Of a stretch of DNA of 64,000 bases, positions 52,531 through 60,742 are shown one piece after another. The stretch covers positions 101,160 to 165,159 of the forward strand of contig JAGDZQ010000019.1 of the NCBI GenBank assembly GCA_049115715.1, given 5' to 3'. The translations under genes and the position numbers were made by a program. Source of the DNA: JAMZMI01 sp049115715. GTDB taxonomy: Bacteria; Bacteroidota; Bacteroidia; Cytophagales; Cyclobacteriaceae. The notes under the pieces are model-generated. The model was not told the DNA's origin. It saw only the letters and a program-made list of their open reading frames with translations, and searched no databases. How positions within the stretch are numbered: the stretch's first letter is position 1; each line of letters starts with the position of its first letter.

Positions 52531-52652
52531 TTTTCCAAACGCTTACAGAGTGCTTCATCACATAGAGAACAAAAAGATGAATTCTGAGTAAGCTTAATAC
52601 TGTTATTCCAAGAATATTGATTGGCAAGTAAGGTTTTCGCGGGATCAATCTG

Positions 52653-52766
52653 ATGCTTAAAGAAGGGTTGGAAGAAGTCGAGGATTCTGAAAAAAGGTTT
52701 GGCGGAAACAGCTACAATGACAGGTTTAATGTTGAGACGGCACTACTTCAAAAGGGATCAACATAA
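52653..52766 (+). CDS. Possible 37-residue ORF or gene remnant
   Basis: ATG at 52653 to TAA at 52764 encodes MLKEGLEEVEDSEKRFGGNS then YNDRFNVETALLQKGST. The composition is protein-like (charged, amphipathic), and the frame upstream is closed by a stop 30 bases earlier. No family is recognised and nothing else supports it. It could be the tail of a lost gene. Confidence 0.2.
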   Translation: MLKEGLEEVEDSEKRFGGNSYNDRFNVETALLQKGST

Positions 52767-52801
52767 CACAAACAGCTAGCTTTTCACTAGGGAATCCAAA
52801 C

Positions 52802-52830
52802 AAAAAAAGGGAATCTTCGCAGATTCCCTT
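52802..52830 (-). terminator. Terminator of nqrF
   Basis: AAGGGAATCT (52807-52816) and AGATTCCCTT (52821-52830) form a 10-bp perfect stem with loop TCGC. On the minus strand it ends in a T-run, 31 bp after the nqrF stop codon. Confidence 0.85.
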
Positions 52831-52861
52831 CTTCGTACATAAGTATTATTTATTTCGGATA

Positions 52862-54160
52862 TTATCCTCCAAAATCATCGAATCGGATGTTCTCATCTGG
52901 AATACCAAAATCCTCACCCATTTTCTGAACAGCAACATTCATAAGTGGAGGTCCACAGAAATACAGTTCGATTTCCTCTGGAGCTTCGTGCTTGCTCAAA
53001 TACTGATCGATTACAGCTTGGTGAACAAACCCTAGGAATCCGTCTCCTTCTTTGTCCTCCATGTCTTTCTTTACCTTCCAGTTATCTTCTTCTGCAGGTT
53101 CGGAAAGTACTATGTGGAAACTGAAGTTAGGAAAATGCTTTTCTAACTCGTAGAAATGATCCAGATAGAATAGCTCTCTCTTAGATCTTCCTCCGTACCA
53201 GTAAGTAACTTTTCTTCCAGTCTTAAGGGTCTTGAATAGGTGATAAAGGTGTGATCTCATTGGAGCCATACCTGCACCTCCACCAACGTATAGCATCTCT
53301 GCTTCTGTTGGGTTGATGAAGAACTCACCATAAGGACCCGAGATTGTTACCTTATCTCCTGGTTTTTTTGAGAATATGTAAGATGATGCAATTCCCGGAT
53401 TTACTTTCATCCAGCCATTAGCCGATCTATCCCATGGTGGAGTTGCGATTCTTACGTTAAGCATAATTTCTCTTCCCTCCGCAGGGTATGAAGCCATAGA
53501 GTATGCTCTCTCAACAACTTCAGTGTTTTTCATTTTCAAATCCCAAAGACCAAATTTGTCCCATTCTAATTGGAACTTGTCTGCTTGATCGTGTTCTTCA
53601 GGATGTGCTGCAATATCCATATCCTTGAAATCGACTTCACATTCTGGAATTTCGATCTGGATGTAACCTCCAGCTTGATAGTCCATTTCTTCAGGGATTT
53701 CAACAACAAACTCTTTAATGAAAGAAGCGACATTGTAATTTCTCACCACAGTGGCTTCCCATTTTTTGATACCGAAGATCTCATCTGGTATCTCTATCCT
53801 CATGTCTTCCTTCACCTTTACCTGGCAAGAAAGTCGTACGTTTTCTTTTTGCTCTGTCCTACTCAGATGGCCTTCTTCTGTAGGCAGCACATCTCCTCCT
53901 CCTTCATTGATTGTACACTTGCACATCGCACAGGTACCTCCTCCGCCGCATGCTGAAGGCAAGAAAATCTTCTGGCCAGACAGGGTAGAAAGTAAAGACG
54001 ATCCAGCTGAAGCAACAATTGGATTTTCATCATCTCCATTGACGATAATATTTACTGGGCCAGACTGTACAAGCTTAGATTGTGCGAAAAGCAGAATAAA
54101 GACCAACAAAAGAATTACTGCTGTAAATGCAATAACTGCTGTGATAATTATTGAGGACAT
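52862..54160 (-). CDS. nqrF: Na+-translocating NADH:quinone reductase subunit F
   Basis: 432 residues. NADH-oxidising subunit that feeds electrons into the Na+-pumping NQR complex. One N-terminal membrane helix (about 3-25), then a 2Fe-2S ferredoxin domain with Cys 71, 77, 80 and 112 (SACGGGGTCAMCKC), an FAD-binding barrel with the RAYSMASYP motif, and an NAD domain with YVGGGAGMAPMRSHLYHLF and YFCGPPLMN; it ends ENIRFDDFGG. Length and all cofactor motifs are normal. The gene is followed by its own terminator, and its upstream neighbour is accD, so nqrA-E are not adjacent. Confidence 0.96.
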   Translation of the reverse strand: MSSIIITAVIAFTAVILLLVFILLFAQSKLVQSGPVNIIVNGDDENPIVASAGSSLLSTLSGQKIFLPSACGGGGTCAMCKCTINEGGGDVLPTEEGHLSRTEQKENVRLSCQVKVKEDMRIEIPDEIFGIKKWEATVVRNYNVASFIKEFVVEIPEEMDYQAGGYIQIEIPECEVDFKDMDIAAHPEEHDQADKFQLEWDKFGLWDLKMKNTEVVERAYSMASYPAEGREIMLNVRIATPPWDRSANGWMKVNPGIASSYIFSKKPGDKVTISGPYGEFFINPTEAEMLYVGGGAGMAPMRSHLYHLFKTLKTGRKVTYWYGGRSKRELFYLDHFYELEKHFPNFSFHIVLSEPAEEDNWKVKKDMEDKEGDGFLGFVHQAVIDQYLSKHEAPEEIELYFCGPPLMNVAVQKMGEDFGIPDENIRFDDFGG

Positions 54161-54294
54161 AGGTTAATTACCTTTTTATATTAATTAAACGCGGCAAATA
54201 TAAATGATAAACTTCTGAGTGTGAAAGTCATCATGCCATATTCTTGACTAGAGTTAGAAACAGTTTGATAAAGCAATTGTTTTCTCAGAAATAA

Positions 54295-55134
54295 CTATTT
54301 CAACATATTTATGAGAGTGGTCAATTTAGACTTCAATTGTCTCCTATCTACAATAAAATCCAAGAACCCATGATCCAAAACAAATTCTGAGCTTTGGAAT
54401 CCTTTTGGCAAATCTTTTCCAATGGTTTCGCGGATTACCCTTGGGCCGGCAAAGCCTATTAATGCCCCCGGCTCTGCTATATTGAAGTCTCCCAGCATCG
54501 CATAAGATGCTGTAACTCCTCCTGTAGTAGGGTCTGTCAGCAATGAAATGTAAGGAACCTTGGCCTCAGAAAGCAATGCTAGTTTGGCGGATGTTTTCGC
54601 CATTTGCATCAAAGAAAAGCCTGCTTCCATCATTCTTGCGCCTCCTGACTTGGAAATCATCAAAAAAGGCACCTTGTGTTTCAAGGAATAATCAATGGCT
54701 CTCGCGATTTTTTCTCCTACGACTGACCCCATAGAGCCACCAATAAAAGCAAAATCCATACACGAAATCACCAAATCGAGTCCATTCATTTTACCATGAG
54801 CAGACCTTACGGCATCTTTCAACCCTGTCTTCTTCTGAGAAGCAGCAATCCTATCCGGATACTTCTTACTATCAGTGAATGTCAACGGATCAGCTGAAGA
54901 CAAACCTTCATCTAGTTCGATAAACTTATTATTGTCAAAAATGATCTCAAAATACTCCTTGGACCCTATTCTAACGTGAAAATCATCATCAGGACATACA
55001 TAAGAGTTGTTTTTCAACTCTCGCATGTGTATGATATTTCCCTTAGGAGTTTTGTACCAAAGCCCATCGGGGGCTTCTTTTTTATTTTCTGTAGGAGTTT
55101 GAATTCCTTTGTCCTGTCTTCTAAACCAAGCCAT
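54295..55134 (-). CDS. accD: Acetyl-CoA carboxylase carboxyltransferase subunit beta
   Basis: 279 residues. Transfers the carboxyl group from biotin to acetyl-CoA with AccA, the first step of fatty-acid synthesis. The crotonase-fold core is intact (FAFIGGSMGSVVGEKI, ISKSGGARMMEAGFSLMQMAKTSA, LTDPTTGGVTASYAMLGD, GFAGPRVIRETIG). The N-terminal zinc ribbon is not: where most AccD proteins have CPxC and CPKC, this one reads KTPKG (Thr 29, Gly 32) and VCPDD (Cys 47, Asp 50), leaving one of four cysteines. The rest of the ribbon shape (GLWYKTP, HMRELKNNSYVCP) is kept. Confidence 0.94.
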   Translation of the reverse strand: MAWFRRQDKGIQTPTENKKEAPDGLWYKTPKGNIIHMRELKNNSYVCPDDDFHVRIGSKEYFEIIFDNNKFIELDEGLSSADPLTFTDSKKYPDRIAASQKKTGLKDAVRSAHGKMNGLDLVISCMDFAFIGGSMGSVVGEKIARAIDYSLKHKVPFLMISKSGGARMMEAGFSLMQMAKTSAKLALLSEAKVPYISLLTDPTTGGVTASYAMLGDFNIAEPGALIGFAGPRVIRETIGKDLPKGFQSSEFVLDHGFLDFIVDRRQLKSKLTTLINMLK

Positions 55135-55194
55135 TAGTTGATTGAATTATAAGGCGCAAATCTAATCGAAAAGTTAAGGATGGCATAAAGATGC

Positions 55195-55437
55195 TTAATC
55201 CTTTACTATCTCATAGTCTACATAATCGCCACCTTGAAAATCTGAACCTTTTCTTTTCTCTTCTTTTGGAACATAATCCACGCTCACATTTCCATCCGCA
55301 GGCTTCTTCGGCCTACTTGCGTTTGTGTTTTTTTGATATTGCTGTTGCACAGCATTTAGAAAAAAAGTACGCAAGAAAAACCCTCCGATTTTATAAATCA
55401 GATAGGATACCAGAAGTATGGAAAGAAGTTGAATCAT
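55195..55437 (-). CDS. DUF4834-family small membrane protein
   Basis: 80 residues. One N-terminal membrane helix (IQLLSILLVSYLIYKIGGFF) followed by a polar tail that ends GGDYVDYEIVKD, the C-terminal signature I associate with DUF4834 of Bacteroidota. Function unknown. It lies 14 bp downstream of carB and 60 bp upstream of accD on the same strand, so it is probably cotranscribed with both. Confidence 0.75.
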   Translation of the reverse strand: MIQLLSILLVSYLIYKIGGFFLRTFFLNAVQQQYQKNTNASRPKKPADGNVSVDYVPKEEKRKGSDFQGGDYVDYEIVKD

Positions 55438-55451
55438 ATTAGCTCATTAAC

Positions 55452-58265
55452 TTATTTAGAAAGGAACCTGTTTCGTTCAGAGTAAATTTCCATGAAATAA
55501 TCATCCATCAAGTCATCTATAAAGTAGATAGCTTCACCTGTAGATTTCATCTCAGGCCCAAGTTCCTTATTGACATTCGGGAATTTGTGGAATGAGAATA
55601 CAGGTTCCTTGATCGCATAACCATGCTTGTATGGCTTAAAATCAAAGTCCTTAACCTTTTTCTCACCTAGCATCACTTTAGTAGCATAGTTGACATAAGG
55701 TTCTCTGTACGCCTTGCAAATAAATGGTACGGTTCTAGAGGCTCTTGGGTTTGCCTCGATGATGTAAACCTTGTCATCCTTGATTGCAAATTGAATGTTG
55801 ATAAGACCAACTGTCTTCAGTGCTTTCGCAATCTTAACTGTGTACTCTTCTATTTGTCGCATGACAAAGTCTCCCAAATTATAAGGAGGAAGTACAGCAT
55901 AGGAATCTCCTGAATGGATACCGGCAGGTTCTATGTGCTGCATGATTCCAATAATATGAACGCTCTCACCATCACAGATGGCATCTGCCTCAGCTTCTAT
56001 GGCGCCTTCAAGGAAATGATCCAGTAGAATTCTACCATCTGGCTTATCTTTCAATAAGTTCACCACATGCTCCTCCATCTCTTGCTCGTTGATGACAATT
56101 TTCATACTCTGTCCTCCAAGAACGTAGCTTGGTCGTACTAATAACGGAAATCCGATATCACGAGAAAGCTCAATCGCCTGATCCGCATCTTCTACCGTGC
56201 CATACTGTGGGTAGGGAATTTCCAGTTCTTTAAGTAAATCTGAAAAACGTCCTCTGTCCTCAGCCAAGTCTAATGCTTCGTAGCTTGTTCCGATTACTTT
56301 GATTCCGTATCTATCAAATTTCTCGGCCAGTTTTAAGGCCGTCTGTCCCCCAAGTTGTACGATAACTCCAACTGGTTTCTCATGAAGTATGATATCATAA
56401 ATGTGTTCCCAGAAAACTGGCTCGAAATACAGCTTATCCGCAACATCAAAATCAGTGGATACTGTCTCTGGATTACAGTTGATCATGATCGTCTCATAGC
56501 CGCATTCTTTTGCCGCCAGCACTCCATGTACACACGAGTAATCAAACTCAATCCCTTGTCCAATTCTGTTAGGGCCTGAACCCAAAACGATTATTTTCTT
56601 TTTATCTGAAGCAATGGATTCATTTTCCTCATCAAAGGCAGAGTAGTAGTATGGGGTTTGTGCTTCAAACTCAGCAGCACAGGTATCCACCAGCTTGTAT
56701 ACTCTTTTGATTCCCAGATCATTTCTTTTAGTATATACTTCACTCTCAAGTGATTTGATCAGGTGAGCAATTTGACGATCAGCATAGCCTTTTTCCTTAG
56801 CTTCTTTTAAAAGTGCTTTTGGAAGACTTTCTAAATCATGCTTTTCTATATCCTTTTCAAGAAGAATCAACTCTTCAATTTGATGCAGGAACCATGGATC
56901 TATTTTAGAAAGTTTGTGGATGGTTTTAAATGGGATACCCATTTTGAACGCATCATACACATGGAAAAGTCTGTTCCAACTTGGGTGCTCAAGGCTTTCT
57001 AATATTTGTGCTTGATTGTTTAACTCTCTGCCATCGGCTCCCAATCCATTTCTTTTGATTTCGAGGGATTGACAAGCTTTTTGAAGCGCCTCCTGAAAAT
57101 TTCTTCCAATACCCATCGCTTCTCCTACTGACTTCATCTGAAGTCCTAGTTTCCTATCAGCGCCTGGGAATTTATCAAAGTTCCAACGAGGAATTTTAAC
57201 TATTACATAATCCAACGCGGGCTCGAAAAAAGCCGAGGTTGTCTTAGTTATTTGGTTTTTGAGTTCATCTAAGTTGTAACCAATTGCAAGCTTAGCAGCA
57301 ATCTTTGCAATAGGGTAACCAGTAGCTTTAGATGCCAACGCCGACGAACGTGACACTCTGGGATTGATTTCTATTCCAATGATTTCATCTGTCTCCGGAT
57401 GAACTGAAAACTGGACATTGCAACCACCAGCAAATTGGCCAATCGCGTTCATCATAGTCTTAGCCATATCACGCATACGCTGATAGACTGTGTCGGAAAG
57501 TGTCATTGCAGGAGCAACTGTAATGGAATCTCCTGTATGAACTCCCATCGGATCAAAATTCTCGATCGAGCAGATGATAATGATATTTCCTATGTTATCC
57601 CTGAGCAACTCGAGTTCGTATTCTTTCCATCCAAGAATACTCTGCTCTACCAACACCTCGTGAATAGGAGATGCCTGAAGACCTGCATTAAGTGCATTAT
57701 CGAATTCTTCCGGAGTATTTACAAATCCTCCTCCATATCCACCCAAAGTGTATGATGGACGAATCACAAGAGGAAACCCTATCTCCTGAGCGATTTCTTT
57801 TCCTTTGAGAAATGAAGTGGCCGTTTCTCCAGTGCAAACCCCAACTCCGATTTCCTTCATTTTCAAACGGAATTTCTCCCTATCTTCTGTGGTCTCAATA
57901 GCACCTATGTCAACACCAATCATTTTCACACCGTACTTGTCCCATATGCCTGCTTTGTCACAGTCTATAGCAAGATTAAGTGCCGTCTGCCCTCCCATAG
58001 TTGGTAGTACAGCGTCGATTTGGTGTTTTTCAAGAATCTCCTTAATTGACTTTTTGGTCAAAGGCTTCAGATAGACATTATCCGCAGTAACCGGATCAGT
58101 CATGATCGTAGCAGGATTGCTATTTATAAGCGTGACTTCAATACCTTCTTCTCTAAGGGATCTGGAGGCTTGCGAGCCTGAATAATCGAATTCACAAGCT
58201 TGTCCTATAATGATGGGTCCGCTTCCTATAATTAGTACAGATTTGATACTGGAGTCTTTCGGCAT
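55452..58265 (-). CDS. carB: Carbamoyl-phosphate synthase large subunit, without MGS-like regulatory domain
   Basis: 937 residues. Makes carbamoyl phosphate for arginine and pyrimidine synthesis from bicarbonate, ATP and the ammonia supplied by CarA. Two homologous ATP-grasp halves: the first opens with VLIIGSGPIIIGQACEFDYS, the second with IIVLGSGPNRIGQGIEFDYS near residue 560. Metal and ATP motifs (IGIEINPRVSRSSALASKATGYP, YIIEANPRASRTVPF) are complete. The protein stops after the second carboxy-phosphate domain (IYSERNRFLSK), about 135 residues short of the E. coli enzyme, so the C-terminal allosteric MGS-like domain is absent, as commonly seen in Bacteroidota. Confidence 0.96.
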   Translation of the reverse strand: MPKDSSIKSVLIIGSGPIIIGQACEFDYSGSQASRSLREEGIEVTLINSNPATIMTDPVTADNVYLKPLTKKSIKEILEKHQIDAVLPTMGGQTALNLAIDCDKAGIWDKYGVKMIGVDIGAIETTEDREKFRLKMKEIGVGVCTGETATSFLKGKEIAQEIGFPLVIRPSYTLGGYGGGFVNTPEEFDNALNAGLQASPIHEVLVEQSILGWKEYELELLRDNIGNIIIICSIENFDPMGVHTGDSITVAPAMTLSDTVYQRMRDMAKTMMNAIGQFAGGCNVQFSVHPETDEIIGIEINPRVSRSSALASKATGYPIAKIAAKLAIGYNLDELKNQITKTTSAFFEPALDYVIVKIPRWNFDKFPGADRKLGLQMKSVGEAMGIGRNFQEALQKACQSLEIKRNGLGADGRELNNQAQILESLEHPSWNRLFHVYDAFKMGIPFKTIHKLSKIDPWFLHQIEELILLEKDIEKHDLESLPKALLKEAKEKGYADRQIAHLIKSLESEVYTKRNDLGIKRVYKLVDTCAAEFEAQTPYYYSAFDEENESIASDKKKIIVLGSGPNRIGQGIEFDYSCVHGVLAAKECGYETIMINCNPETVSTDFDVADKLYFEPVFWEHIYDIILHEKPVGVIVQLGGQTALKLAEKFDRYGIKVIGTSYEALDLAEDRGRFSDLLKELEIPYPQYGTVEDADQAIELSRDIGFPLLVRPSYVLGGQSMKIVINEQEMEEHVVNLLKDKPDGRILLDHFLEGAIEAEADAICDGESVHIIGIMQHIEPAGIHSGDSYAVLPPYNLGDFVMRQIEEYTVKIAKALKTVGLINIQFAIKDDKVYIIEANPRASRTVPFICKAYREPYVNYATKVMLGEKKVKDFDFKPYKHGYAIKEPVFSFHKFPNVNKELGPEMKSTGEAIYFIDDLMDDYFMEIYSERNRFLSK

Positions 58266-58300
58266 GAGGATATGATGGTTTTCTTTAGTCCAAATTGGCG

Positions 58301-58308
58301 CAAAAGTA
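58301..58308 (-). promoter_or_regulatory. Candidate -7 box of the carB operon
   Basis: On the minus strand TACTTTTG is an exact TAnnTTTG match. The predicted start site near 58294 leaves a ~29-base leader before the ATG at 58265. No good -33 box is visible at the expected distance. Confidence 0.4.
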
Positions 58309-58539
58309 AGCCACGGAATTCAGATGCGACGACTTATATTTTGAAAAGTTCAAAATTGAAAGGATAAAGTTTTGATTTTACCCTATTTTACTAAGTTGAT
58401 GCTTCCTGTCAAAAATATTGGGTTGCCCAAACGTGCCCTGGATATCAAAAGCCCCGCCGGTGCTGCATTTTGACAAACTTCTGTAACAACAGTTTCAATT
58501 TGGCTAAGTAGAATTAGATTAAAAACTAAATTTAAACTC

Positions 58540-59517
58540 ATGAATCGAATTGATAGACTTACGGCCATATTGGTGCATTTGCAAGGAAAATCGCGTGTTA
58601 CGCTCGCGGAGTTGGAGAATAGGTTTGAAATCGGTCGTAGAACAATTTTTAGAGATATAAAGTCTTTACTGGAAACGGGAGTTCCAATAGGTGGCAACGC
58701 AGGAGATGGCTACTTTATCGTGGAGGGTTACCATCTACCTCCTGTAGTTTTCAATAGGGAAGAAGCAGCAGCACTTCTCATTGGCGCTAAGCTTATCGCC
58801 CAAAATGCGGACTCTGAAACCAACAAATTGGTTGACGAAGCTATGCTAAAGGTCAGGGCTGTTCTGAGGCATTCCGATCGGAATTACGTAGAAACCTTAG
58901 ACGATTGCATTCAAATCCTTGGATCTCGATCTAATTCTATGCACGGGTTTCCAGATTCTCAAATATCGAATATTCAGCTTGCTCTTGCGACTAAAAAGGT
59001 GATCTCAATCTCTTATTATTCTAACTACAATGACAAGGTAACTTCCAGAAAAGTGAATCCATTGGGGTTGGTTTATTACTCCAACCGATGGCACATGATT
59101 GGATATTGTCAACTAAGAAAGGATATGCGGGATTTCAGAACGGATCGCATTCAAAAATTGGATATTACTACAGAAGAATTTGACCCTAAAAATCATCCGG
59201 ATTTTTCAAGTTTCACTCATGGCATGCTAGGAGGAACGGATGCAAAAGAGGCTACCATCATATTCTCCAAATATGCAGCTCGATTTATTCAGGATCAAAA
59301 ATACTATTATGGGTTTATTGAGGAAAAAGAGGTCGCCGATGGAATAGAAATGAAGTTTATTACTCCTCAGTATGATTTTATTGCCCGCTGGGTAATTAGC
59401 TTTTCCAAAGAAGCTACAATCGTGTCACCAGGTGAATTGCAGGAAATGGTAGCTAAGTATTCGCAAGAGGCTGCTGAGCATCATGAAAAATATTTGGTCT
59501 CGATAGAAAACCAGTGA
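58540..59517 (+). CDS. YafY-type transcriptional regulator (HTH_11 + WYL)
   Basis: 325 residues. An N-terminal winged helix (RIDRLTAILVHLQGKSRVTL, AELENRFEIGRRTIFRDIKSL) precedes a WYL domain (about 140-235, with YYSNYNDKVTSRKVNPLGLVYYSNRWHMIGYC and RDFRTDRIQKLDIT) and a C-terminal WCX extension. WYL domains sense ligands, often nucleic acids or nucleotides, and control DNA-damage or defence genes. The gene heads a cluster with GyrI-like, DHFR-like and AlkC-like genes, which it probably regulates. A 15-bp inverted repeat directly after its stop codon might be its operator. Confidence 0.92.
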   Translation: MNRIDRLTAILVHLQGKSRVTLAELENRFEIGRRTIFRDIKSLLETGVPIGGNAGDGYFIVEGYHLPPVVFNREEAAALLIGAKLIAQNADSETNKLVDEAMLKVRAVLRHSDRNYVETLDDCIQILGSRSNSMHGFPDSQISNIQLALATKKVISISYYSNYNDKVTSRKVNPLGLVYYSNRWHMIGYCQLRKDMRDFRTDRIQKLDITTEEFDPKNHPDFSSFTHGMLGGTDAKEATIIFSKYAARFIQDQKYYYGFIEEKEVADGIEMKFITPQYDFIARWVISFSKEATIVSPGELQEMVAKYSQEAAEHHEKYLVSIENQ

Positions 59518-59532
59518 CACAGGGCTGTCACT

Positions 59533-59580
59533 TTCCATCTTTTTTTTGAACTATCAAAACCAAATAAAAAAAAGATGGAA
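59533..59580. promoter_or_regulatory. Perfect 15-bp inverted repeat covering the start codon of the GyrI-like gene
   Basis: TTCCATCTTTTTTTT (59533-59547) and AAAAAAAAGATGGAA (59566-59580) are exact reverse complements separated by 18 bases. The ATG at 59575-59577 and the A-rich stretch before it lie in the right arm. As RNA the hairpin would hide the start codon; as DNA it could be an operator. Confidence 0.6.
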
Positions 59581-60204
59581 GCAACGCTAAGTAAAATCGA
59601 TCTAATCAAAATCGACCCAAATTATTACAACGCAGATCTACAACCTGAGATCAAAGATTTTGACACTTACTATTATTTATCTTTAGAAGGAAAGAGCGCA
59701 CCGGAGCATGTTTCGTTTCTCAATGCAATCGAAGCAATGTATGGTGTGGCTTATGGTGTGAAATTTTTATGCAAAGGGGAAGACAATGACTTTGTTGTCC
59801 CTAAAATGGAATGTCACTGGTACATAGACGGAGGATTAGAAAATCAACATGAATTTGTAAATGCCTCAAGAAACGAGTGGCGGTGGAAGATTCTCTTTCG
59901 TATGCCTGACTTTGTAGAGGCAGACCACTTCTTCAGAGCACTCGAAAGTGCGAAAAGCAAAAAACCAGAGCTCTTTGATGTCACCTCAAGAATAAAATTT
60001 GAATTAATCAATGAGGGAAAATGTGTTCAAATAATGCATATTGGCTCGTGGGAACAGGAGCAAACTTCGTTGAAAAAAGTGTTTGATCTGATTCAATCAG
60101 AAAATCTGTCAGTGACTGGATATCACAAGGAAATTTATATCTCAGACCCTAGAAAAGTTGCTGAAGAAAAGAAAAAGACAATCTTAAGATATCAAGTGAA
60201 ATGA
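59575..60204 (+). CDS. GyrI-like small-molecule-binding domain protein
   Basis: 209 residues. The GyrI/SOUL-like fold is recognised from YYLSLEGKSAPEHVSFLNAIEAMYGVAYGVKF, MECHWYIDGG, EWRWKILFRMPDFV and C-terminal CVQIMHIGSWEQEQTSLKKV then GYHKEIYISDPRKVAEEKKKTILRY. Proteins of this group bind or hydrolyse small molecules and are often next to regulators; a catalytic role (cyclopropanoid cyclopropyl hydrolase-like) is known for some. It follows the WYL regulator and overlaps the DHFR-like gene by 4 bp (ATGA at 60201-60204). Confidence 0.82.
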   Translation: MEATLSKIDLIKIDPNYYNADLQPEIKDFDTYYYLSLEGKSAPEHVSFLNAIEAMYGVAYGVKFLCKGEDNDFVVPKMECHWYIDGGLENQHEFVNASRNEWRWKILFRMPDFVEADHFFRALESAKSKKPELFDVTSRIKFELINEGKCVQIMHIGSWEQEQTSLKKVFDLIQSENLSVTGYHKEIYISDPRKVAEEKKKTILRYQVK

Positions 60205-60731
60205 GAAAGGTAAAGCTTTATATCGCTATAAGTCTCGATGGCAAAATAGCTGATGAAAACGGAAATGTAGATTGGCTTGACAAAATCCCAAACCCTGAGA
60301 ATGAAAGCTATGAGTATCATGACTTAATCGAATCTATTGATACCACGATTATGGGAAACAGCACCTATCAACAGGTGCTCTCCTTCCCTACGCCATTTCC
60401 TTATGCCGAGATGGAGAACTACGTTTTGACTAAAGATACTTCGCTGGAAAAAGACGAGCATGTTACTTATGTATCATCTAACATCAAGGAAAAGATCTCT
60501 GACCTGAAACAGAAAGAGGGAAAAGATATTTGGCTCATCGGTGGAGCAGAAGCGAATACCCTGATTCATAATATGGGCTTGATTGATGAATATATGGTTT
60601 TTGTCATGCCTATAATCTTAGGAAATGGAATTCCGCTTTTTTCTAAGAACCATATCAAACAGGATCTTAAACTGATCAATTGCAAAACCTACAAATCGGG
60701 AGTTATCCTTCTTCATTACATCAAATCTTAA
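60201..60731 (+). CDS. Dihydrofolate reductase-family (RibD C-terminal-like) protein
   Basis: 176 residues: KLYIAISLDGKIADENGNVDWLD, TTIMGNSTYQQVLSF, WLIGGAEANTLIHNMGLIDEY and IPLFSKNHIKQDLKLI. These are the pattern of small RibD_C/DHFR-like reductases, which use NADPH on pterin- or pyrimidine-like substrates. The ISLDGKIA motif and the nucleotide-binding GGAE loop are present. It is not a genuine FolA by pattern, so the substrate is open. Translationally coupled to the GyrI-like gene by a 4-bp overlap; the AlkC-like gene starts 11 bp after it. Confidence 0.87.
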   Translation: MRKVKLYIAISLDGKIADENGNVDWLDKIPNPENESYEYHDLIESIDTTIMGNSTYQQVLSFPTPFPYAEMENYVLTKDTSLEKDEHVTYVSSNIKEKISDLKQKEGKDIWLIGGAEANTLIHNMGLIDEYMVFVMPIILGNGIPLFSKNHIKQDLKLINCKTYKSGVILLHYIKS

Positions 60732-60742
60732 ATTAATGAATC

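Noticed and set aside
52261..52648. Short ORFs on both strands at 52.3-52.6 kb
   Set aside because: They cross the palindromic element and the arginase-like gene start; the amino-acid composition is not protein-like.
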